The notes under the pieces are model-generated. The model was not told the origin of the DNA, did not search any database, and was given only the letters and a program-made list of their open reading frames with translations. A program made the translations under genes and the position numbers. A stretch of 11,372 nucleotides of DNA, taken from positions 1 through 11,372 of the forward strand of contig DLHF01000008.1 of NCBI GenBank assembly GCA_002483085.1. The letters run 5' to 3'. The stretch comes from Ignavibacteria bacterium UBA7675. Its GTDB lineage: Bacteria; Bacteroidota; Ignavibacteria; Kapaibacteriales; UB7675. Of the stretch, positions 7,155 to 11,372 are shown piece after piece (within the stretch, counting starts at the first letter, position 1; each line of letters starts with the position of its first letter).

Positions 7155-7592
7155 ATGACAAGTGTAAACGCTCCCGAGCCCATTACTGCTACAGAGCAGG
7201 AAATAGCGCTTATAACAGACAAAGACTCTCCCGACAATCGTTTGGGCATAGTGTCCGGCCATTGGGAATGCAGAGTAGAAGCGATTGAAGTGAGTCCAAG
7301 CAACCACAATGTGCAGATGACATTTACCTACACCAAGCAGGATGTAGCGCCCGTTGTATTTCGCACAGGTTGGGTGATGATGGAAGTAAATGGTGCAGCA
7401 CAGACCTTCAGCCTCCCCGGCATGCCGGGCATAGGCGGAATACCAGGGCACTTAGTAGGAAACATTACTCAGGCAGTGGGTGCACCAATAGTCTTTAATA
7501 CTATCAGTGCCGACCTCGATCCAATCTGGCTGATTGGAGCTCGCAATATTGCTTTGAACGATATAGATAATCCTACCGAAAACGAAGGCTAA
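7155..7592 (+). CDS. orphan beta-rich protein of unknown function (145 residues)
   Basis: I do not recognise this family. The protein is acidic and small, with no signal peptide and no membrane segment. The first about 28 residues are Thr/Glu/Asp-rich and look disordered. Residues 30-80 alternate hydrophobic and polar positions as in beta strands, including a GHW at 35-37 and the strand-like run VQMTFTYT (53-60). A Gly/Pro/Met-rich stretch (about 88-99, SLPGMPGIGGIPGHL) forms an unusual glycine loop. The C-terminus is Asn/Asp/Glu-rich. It has only one Cys (C39). The SD site is strong, so the gene is very probably real. It is a lone plus-strand gene followed by structured sequence and then by another orphan (7931), which shares a GHW motif. 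The two may be distant relatives or partners; this is inference. Confidence 0.85.
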   Translation: MTSVNAPEPITATEQEIALITDKDSPDNRLGIVSGHWECRVEAIEVSPSNHNVQMTFTYTKQDVAPVVFRTGWVMMEVNGAAQTFSLPGMPGIGGIPGHLVGNITQAVGAPIVFNTISADLDPIWLIGARNIALNDIDNPTENEG

Positions 7593-7662
7593 CCTCCCCG
7601 GAAGGCCGACTACATCTTCCGGAAGCCGGTTCTCTCCACACGGGGAGAACCGGCAGGGGAGG
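7593..7662 (+). other. predicted three-way-junction structure just after the stop codon
   Basis: CCTCC (7593-7597) pairs with GGAGG (7658-7662) and encloses two hairpins. One is CCGGAAG/CTTCCGG (7598-7622, 11-base loop). The other is a 13-bp stem (7625-7637 with 7642-7654, loop ACAC) with one G-U pair. It begins at the first base after the TAA of the 145-residue gene. There is no U-run after it (purine-rich AGGCGGAGGAG follows), so it is not a standard intrinsic terminator. It could act as a 3'-end stabiliser, a Rho-linked end or a separate RNA element. Confidence 0.6.
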
Positions 7663-7732
7663 CGGAGGAGCCACTCATATAGTAACAATGATATTTGGAT
7701 AGAGCAGCAGGCACACAACGTGCCTGTAGGGA

Positions 7733-7764
7733 AGCGCTGTGCCTGTCTGCACAGGTGCGGCGCT
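7733..7764 (+). other. 14-bp stem-loop with three G-U pairs
   Basis: Bases 7733-7746 pair with 7751-7764 without a gap around the loop CTGC. Eleven pairs are Watson-Crick and three (7738-7759, 7740-7757, 7741-7756) are G-U on the plus strand; these would be A-C mismatches in minus-strand RNA. A 7-bp hairpin (7708-7726) lies directly upstream. No U-run follows. It lies 157 bases before the SD of the next gene. Confidence 0.55.
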
Positions 7765-7930
7765 ATTCCGCCAAGGAAATACTGGGAAACAATCCCATTG
7801 AAACGACGCACGCCAGACAGCCGCACGTGTTGCTGTAGCAGCAGATGGAACCGCAGGAACTGATAAGCACATCGGGCAACTCGTTCGATAAACTTTATAT
7901 TTTTCTACATGTATTTTTTCAGGAGACAAC

Positions 7931-8443
7931 ATGGATACGAAAGCAATCCTCAACAGTGTATCAGCAGAAGACTGGTCCAAACTCGCAAAACTTGCAAATA
8001 TGACACCCGAAGAACTGCAAAGTCGCTACGCTGCTGCAATGCAGGACTTCCCACAAATGCTTCGTGAAATCAGCGTTACCTCTGGGGTGGGCGAAGCGAG
8101 CAATGACTGCGCCACCAGAACATTTGAAATCAGCTTTTTTAAAATCCTCGGTATACGCGGTACTATTCGGCTTTGTACTGTACCAGGTGGCCATTGGACA
8201 GCACAGGTCGAAGTATGCCTGCTGCTGCTCGGCGAATCGGTGTGGTGTACGAAATTTGATCTCTCGTCGAGAAACGCAAGCATCTGCTTTAATATCGACC
8301 TCTTCCTAGTAAAAGGAGATATTTGTTTTGGTATAGTAGGTGAGCGCCTCTGTCTTAATATCAGAGGGCGGCTGTGCTTGTGGACTATAGCAGGCTGGCA
8401 GTGCGAAAGCTTCAACGAAACGCCATTCTGCATCGTACCGTAG
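7931..8443 (+). CDS. orphan cysteine-periodic protein of unknown function (170 residues)
   Basis: I do not recognise this family. An AGGAG ribosome site (7921-7925) lies five bases before ATG, so the gene is very probably real. Residues 1-45 look like a short helical domain (SAEDWSKLAKLANMTPEELQ at 11-30). From about residue 60 the protein becomes beta-rich with ten cysteines (60, 82, 96, 106, 119, 132, 141, 149, 158, 167). The last five are 9, 8, 9 and 9 residues apart, in repeated units like ICFGI, LCLNI and LCLWT. This suggests one Cys per strand of a meander or solenoid. A GGHW motif lies at 86-89. There is no secretion signal, so the cysteines may be free, metal-binding or lipid-linked in the cytoplasm. 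The helical head followed by a Cys-rich tail recalls a leader and core of a modified peptide, but no maturation enzyme is nearby and the tail is too long and folded-looking. It converges on the zinc-ribbon/DUF2007 gene. Confidence 0.85.
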   Translation: MDTKAILNSVSAEDWSKLAKLANMTPEELQSRYAAAMQDFPQMLREISVTSGVGEASNDCATRTFEISFFKILGIRGTIRLCTVPGGHWTAQVEVCLLLLGESVWCTKFDLSSRNASICFNIDLFLVKGDICFGIVGERLCLNIRGRLCLWTIAGWQCESFNETPFCIVP

Positions 8444-8510
8444 CATGTGCTGATGATGCACAACGATGGCAAGGGCGGAGCGTGATATACTCGCCTATTG
8501 TCTTTTAGAA

Positions 8511-8546
8511 AACAGCCTTTCGGTGCATATGCGCCGGAGGGCTGTT
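8511..8546. terminator. hairpin between convergent genes, probable terminator
   Basis: Bases 8511-8526 pair with 8531-8546 around ATAT. On the plus strand all 16 pairs form, three of them G-U (8518-8539, 8520-8537, 8524-8533). On the minus strand those three become A-C mismatches, but there the stem runs into TTTTC, the usual terminator tail. It lies 67 bases after the orphan gene's stop and 16 bases after the stop of the zinc-ribbon/DUF2007 gene, so it may end transcription from both sides. Confidence 0.6.
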
Positions 8547-8562
8547 GTGCATCGGGGGGGGA

Positions 8563-8925
8563 TTACGGCAATTCGTCGGGGGAATTTCTGCGCCTCTCGA
8601 TATCGCGGATAATGGCAAGGGCGTCGTCGGCGTCGGAATTCCGCACAAAGATTTTGGCTATGGCCAAGCCGCCCATTGTGAACTGGCGCGTGGTGTCGAT
8701 CTGCAACAGCACATGCGTGGGAATGCCCGCGCTCGTAAGAAAGCTCTCCATCATGCGTGCGTCGATTTCCGTGCTGGTTGTGTACACGTGCAGCCAGTCG
8801 CTTTGGAGGTCGTCGATAGCTTTATCTAAACGGCGGGCTTCGTCGTCGTCGAGCAGGGGAATTGTGCAGTCTGGACACAACTCCATGCCGTTGACATAGC
8901 GCGTATTGCAGGATGGACAGATCAC
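8563..8925 (-). CDS. zinc-ribbon plus DUF2007-like protein
   Basis: This is a 120-residue soluble protein. The N-terminus is a four-Cys zinc ribbon (CPSC at 3-6 and CPDC at 17-20). After a short charged helix, residues about 44-112 match the pattern of the DUF2007 'putative signal transducing' domain: a strand with VYTT, a helix with E-x-x-M-x-x-x-F-L-x-x-A-G-I-P, a central strand pair, and a last strand FVRNSDADDALAII. Its biochemical role is not known; the family is small and alpha-beta. The start is GTG at 8925. The first ATG (Met14) would delete half of the zinc ribbon, and no upstream ATG is in frame. It begins 25 bases after the LptF/LptG-like gene's stop, so the two are co-transcribed. 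A hairpin with a T-run lies just beyond its stop, preceded by a run of eight C (G on plus, 8554-8561) that lies outside the reading frame. Confidence 0.85.
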   Translation of the reverse strand: MICPSCNTRYVNGMELCPDCTIPLLDDDEARRLDKAIDDLQSDWLHVYTTSTEIDARMMESFLTSAGIPTHVLLQIDTTRQFTMGGLAIAKIFVRNSDADDALAIIRDIERRRNSPDELP

Positions 8926-8950
8926 AGGTGCACCAATTGGATACAGGCGT

Positions 8951-10360
8951 TTATGGAGTTGTTAGTTTCGGTGGGGTGCTCTGCGCATCGCGCCGATTCC
9001 CGCCAAATACATGTATAATCGCTTTGAACAGACGCACAATGCCGAATGAGAAGCTCTCGTTGGAGACGCGTATTGTCAGCACCATGCCGATTGCTCCAAT
9101 AATAATATTTGCTAGCCACATGCCAAGCCAAGGAGCGATCAGCCCTCTGTCGGCGAGCTTTTCTCCACCGATCAGGCACACCCAGTACAAGATGTAAAAT
9201 CCTAAACTAATAGCCGCACTGATGCCAAAATTGCCGCGCCGCGTGATAATTCCCAGCGGACATCCCACAAAGATAAATACGAGGCATGCAGCGGGAATCG
9301 CGTATTTTTTATGGATTTCTACAAGGTATTTGTTGATCGTCGATTTCTGGTCCTCGCGCTGAAATACATCCGATTCGGCAGTGGCTCGCAGCAGCGCTAC
9401 GCGGTTGCCTAGGCGCTGGGAAAGTTCTTCAGGAGTTGTAGGAGCCTGCTGCCGTACATTGTCGCCGGGTGTTACGCCGAGGTGGAGATATTCAAGATGC
9501 TCTTTGAGCTTTGTTTGCAGGCTGGAATCCGCGCGTGCTACTGATGTCCGGGATTCGCGCACAATCTGCTGCATATCGGTAATACGCATTTCTCGGTCGC
9601 CCCGCGAAAATACATTCTCATCAGACTGCGAAAAGGAAAAGCCACTCGCGTTCATCGCAATCTGGTGCCGTGTAAAGCGCACCTTGCGGTAGTCGCCGTA
9701 GTTCTGCTGGTTGATCTGGTGAATCTCGCCGTTGTATAGCGTAAAAATTAGCCGGGAGAAATCGGAGGAAAATGCTACAATACCGCTGTCGGCAGACACA
9801 ACATTCATCCGGTTCACTTTTGTGTAGTCGTAAATTGTCACGCCTTTTAGTGCGCCCGTTGTCGAGTCGGTATGCCGGGATAAAATACTATAGCCTTCGA
9901 TTTGCGACGAGAACTGTCCCTCTTCGATAGCGAATGTAGGTTTTTTGCGCTGTATATCTCCAAGCAGGATTTTTGCCCGGTGATTGGCGTCGGGAAGTAC
10001 GTAGTCGTTGAACCAGAACAGGCTGCCAAAGACTACTAAAGCTGCGAATAACACAGGGCGCATCATGCGGATCAGGCTGCCGCCACTCGATTTTATAATT
10101 GTAATCTCGTTGCTGCTCGACAGGTTGCCAAACCCCATCAGCGTCGATACGAGCACGCCCATCGGTACGGCAAGCACGAGCATCCAGGCGAGATTAAGTA
10201 CGATGAGCTCGATAATTACCATGATGCCGAGCCCCTTGCCTACGAGCTGGTCGATAAATTTCATCAGAAACTGCAGCAAAAACAGCAGCATGACGATAGA
10301 TGCACCGAAGATAAAAGGGCCGATATGAGCCCGGAGAATATAGCGGGATATAATAGACAT
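8951..10360 (-). CDS. LptF/LptG-family (YjgP/YjgQ) permease of the lipopolysaccharide export machine
   Basis: This 469-residue inner-membrane protein has the family layout: three N-terminal membrane segments (about 13-36, 45-77 and 100-122), a periplasmic beta-jellyroll-like domain (about 123-350), and three C-terminal segments (about 353-372, 378-399 and 407-430). Family marks include the N-terminal ISRYILRAHIGPF start, the VPMGVLVSTLMGFGNLSSSNEI stretch (65-86) and the LGFYILYWVCLIGGEKLADRG end region. In the known system LptF and LptG form the transmembrane part of the LptB2FG transporter, which lifts lipopolysaccharide from the inner membrane into the Lpt bridge. Which of the two this is cannot be said, so no symbol is given. 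A partner and LptB are not in the window. The loop at 270-340 is polar, Gln/Glu/Arg-rich and longer than in the enterobacterial proteins. ATG 10360 has only a distant AGGTAAAG upstream. The zinc-ribbon/DUF2007 gene follows after 25 bases. Confidence 0.95.
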   Translation of the reverse strand: MSIISRYILRAHIGPFIFGASIVMLLFLLQFLMKFIDQLVGKGLGIMVIIELIVLNLAWMLVLAVPMGVLVSTLMGFGNLSSSNEITIIKSSGGSLIRMMRPVLFAALVVFGSLFWFNDYVLPDANHRAKILLGDIQRKKPTFAIEEGQFSSQIEGYSILSRHTDSTTGALKGVTIYDYTKVNRMNVVSADSGIVAFSSDFSRLIFTLYNGEIHQINQQNYGDYRKVRFTRHQIAMNASGFSFSQSDENVFSRGDREMRITDMQQIVRESRTSVARADSSLQTKLKEHLEYLHLGVTPGDNVRQQAPTTPEELSQRLGNRVALLRATAESDVFQREDQKSTINKYLVEIHKKYAIPAACLVFIFVGCPLGIITRRGNFGISAAISLGFYILYWVCLIGGEKLADRGLIAPWLGMWLANIIIGAIGMVLTIRVSNESFSFGIVRLFKAIIHVFGGNRRDAQSTPPKLTTP

Positions 10361-10368
10361 GTATCGCT

Positions 10369-10458
10369 TTACCTGTTTTCGCTCGCAGAAGCGTTTGCCT
10401 GAACAAAAGTGTTACTCATCTCCCTGAAGCTGTCGAAAACTTTGTCTGTCGTAGCCAT
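10369..10458 (-). CDS. candidate 29-residue small ORF directly before the LptF/LptG-like gene
   Basis: An ATG at 10458 opens a frame of 29 codons (MATTDKVFDSFREMSNTFVQ for the first 20) ending in TAA eight bases before the permease ATG. The translation is soluble, amphipathic and not biased like a chance frame. It could be a leader peptide coupled to the permease, or the broken front end of a longer helical protein. No clear ribosome site precedes it, which is the main argument against it. Confidence 0.25.
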   Translation of the reverse strand: MATTDKVFDSFREMSNTFVQANASASENR

Positions 10459-10492
10459 AACGCATGTGCATATAGCAGAAAGCCAGACAAAT

Positions 10493-11372
10493 TTATTCTT
10501 TGTTTCTCAGTTCTCGCGCTTTTTTAAGGTACGTGTCGGCTTGGTCGGGTTTTTGCCGCGCTAATGCCTCATATGCCCGGATTGCTTCTTGTGTTGCACC
10601 CTGCATCTCGTATATCCGGGCGATGGTTTCGCTCACCATAGCCGGACGGCGTTCGCCTCCTGTAGGCGGCTCGGGGGCAGGGGCGGTGTGTACCTCCTCT
10701 TCCTCCACACGTGGTATGCGTGCTGCTTCCAGGCGCCGGGCGAGTTCTTCCAACGGCGTTAGGTTGCCTTTGTTTTCTTCGGGTTGAAAGCGCACGGCTT
10801 TTTTCTTCTCAACCGGGAAATCAGGGAAGGGCGGCGGATCGGGTATTTTATAGGTGCGGCGGTACAGTCTGTCTTTTTTACTCTCGAAGCGCAGGGGCGT
10901 AAATTCCAAGCCGGGTATCAGGCGCACGTTGCGGCTGCGCCATATAAGCGACGGCATATCGGAGGCCTCTCCTGCGGATTCTATCACGCGCAGATGTGCA
11001 TGGCGTTGCGGAGCTTGATGCCCGTTGCCATGCGAGCTATGTGTAGTCTGTACAACGTTCATGCCGCCGCGTTCGGCTGTCAAAAGCTCGGATTCGCCGT
11101 GTGCCGAAGGCTCTTCCGCGCTGGGAGCTGTGTCGTTGAGTTGTGCACTGTCTACCGCTGAGGTTAGCTCTGCTGCTATACTTTGATCCGGCAGTTCGAT
11201 ATCCGGTTGCTCTGTTTCGGGCAGTTCGATATCCGGTTGCTCTGTTTCGGGCAGTTCGATATCCGGTTGCTCTATTTCGGGCAGTTCGATATCCGGCTGT
11301 TCCGTTTCGGGCAGTTGAATTTCCGGCTGTTCCGTTTCGGGCAGTTCGATTTCCGGCTGTTCCGTTTCGGGC
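10493..11372 (-). CDS. acidic repeat protein with C-terminal TPR-like hairpin (start lies beyond the right edge)
   Basis: The frame is open from TAA at 10493 to the window edge, so the true start is outside. Reading inward from the edge come six 10-residue repeats with consensus PETEQPDIEL, then a low-complexity Ser/Glu/Ala linker. Next is a basic middle region with VRLIPGLEFTPLRFESKK and a Pro-rich FPDFPVEKKK stretch. A second Glu/Pro-rich linker follows. The last about 45 residues (ETIARIYEMQGATQEAIRAY onward) form a TPR-like helix pair. The C-terminal SETIARIY...QG...EAIRAYE...P pattern is common at the ends of uncharacterised Bacteroidota-type proteins. No catalytic motif or membrane segment is visible in this part. 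A TTG at 11083 could be taken as a start, but the in-frame repeats beyond it show that coding continues to the edge. The LptF/LptG-like gene follows downstream with a 132-base gap. Function unknown. Confidence 0.85.
   Translation of the reverse strand, partial: PETEQPEIELPETEQPEIQLPETEQPDIELPEIEQPDIELPETEQPDIELPETEQPDIELPDQSIAAELTSAVDSAQLNDTAPSAEEPSAHGESELLTAERGGMNVVQTTHSSHGNGHQAPQRHAHLRVIESAGEASDMPSLIWRSRNVRLIPGLEFTPLRFESKKDRLYRRTYKIPDPPPFPDFPVEKKKAVRFQPEENKGNLTPLEELARRLEAARIPRVEEEEVHTAPAPEPPTGGERRPAMVSETIARIYEMQGATQEAIRAYEALARQKPDQADTYLKKARELRNKE
11192..11372 (-). repeat. in-frame 30-bp tandem repeats, at least six units, running off the right edge
   Basis: Six 30-base units lie head to tail (11192-11221, 11222-11251, 11252-11281, 11282-11311, 11312-11341, 11342-11371), each coding PE(T/I)EQP(D/E)I(E/Q)L on the minus strand. 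The two leftmost units are identical. The third differs from them by one base (Thr to Ile). The fourth to sixth use different synonymous codons (ACG GAA CAG), so the leftmost units are recent copies. Because every unit is a multiple of three bases, gain or loss of copies keeps the frame. Confidence 0.9.

Larger units (their letters stand above)
7593..7930 (+). other. hairpin-dense intergenic region between the two orphan genes
   Basis: No gene is supported in these 338 bases. On the plus strand it holds at least six stem-loops: 7598-7622 (7 bp), 7625-7654 (13 bp), 7708-7726 (7 bp), 7733-7764 (14 bp), 7783-7797 (5 bp) and 7831-7843 (5 bp). The two long stems contain G-U pairs that are possible only in plus-strand RNA. 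GTGCCTGT is repeated at 7720 and 7739. The last about 45 bases before the SD of the next gene are AT-rich and may hold its promoter, although no clear -35/-10 pair is seen. The region could be a 3' UTR plus 5' leader, or a separate structured RNA. Confidence 0.55.

Noticed and set aside
7452..7826. 124-codon minus-strand open frame
   Set aside because: It overlaps the well-supported plus-strand orphan gene and the hairpin region; it lacks a ribosome site.
7931..8443. Modified-peptide (RiPP) precursor with leader and Cys-rich core
   Set aside because: No cyclase, radical SAM, protease or transporter is nearby, no Gly-Gly-type cleavage site is visible, and the Cys-rich part is about 110 residues of regular beta pattern, more like a folded domain.
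8554..8561. Run of eight G as a phase-variation tract
   Set aside because: It lies outside both neighbouring reading frames, between a stop codon and a hairpin, so slippage would not change a protein.
11192..11372. 30-bp repeats resembling a CRISPR array
   Set aside because: Units are directly adjacent without spacers, are in frame within a coding sequence and encode a regular acidic peptide.

Overview
The window looks like a chromosomal segment from a member of the Bacteroidota/Chlorobiota (FCB) group. This is inferred from the 521-residue 'EKRYFKL' repeat protein at 5042-6607, from the LptF/LptG permease paired with a zinc-ribbon/DUF2007 protein, and from the TPR-tailed protein at the right edge. 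Base composition looks close to balanced. Several genes have clear Shine-Dalgarno sites (AGGAGG, GGAGGT, AGGAG). An early-branching lineage such as Kapabacteria or Ignavibacteria fits, but I cannot fix the lineage from sequence alone. There is no phage, insertion sequence, CRISPR array, tRNA or rRNA here.

Left part (1-3513, all minus strand): a signalling block. Read in the direction of transcription it holds a large histidine kinase (1015-3513) with the order PAS, kinase core, receiver, second kinase core. Fifteen bases later comes a single-domain Rcp1-type response regulator (559-999). After a 96-base gap comes the start of a STAND-type ATPase regulator (1-462, cut by the left edge). The second kinase core and the Rcp1-like regulator probably form the output pair. 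The internal receiver keeps its Asp and Lys but has lost other pocket residues.

Middle (3514-6607, minus strand): a gene-poor stretch of about 610 bases, then a GNAT acetyltransferase (4127-4975) downstream of the repeat protein. These two are close together on one strand and may be co-transcribed.

Orphan island (6608-8562): a 547-base divergent intergenic region carries short repeats and palindromes. It is followed by two plus-strand genes of unknown function (7155-7592 and 7931-8443). Both have good ribosome binding sites and no neighbours of known function. The 338 bases between them fold, on the plus strand, into a run of hairpins, two of them with 13- and 14-bp stems closed partly by G-U pairs. 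The second protein has ten cysteines, five of them spaced every 8-9 residues. Both proteins contain a Gly-His-Trp motif followed by similar beta-strand patterns. This island is the least explained part of the window.

Right part (8563-11372, minus strand): in transcription order, a repeat-bearing protein with a C-terminal TPR-like hairpin (10493 to the right edge), a possible 29-residue small ORF, an LptF/LptG-family lipopolysaccharide-export permease (8951-10360) and a zinc-ribbon/DUF2007 protein (8563-8925). A strong hairpin at 8511-8546 sits between this run and the convergent plus-strand orphan gene. The right edge carries at least six in-frame 30-bp tandem repeats.
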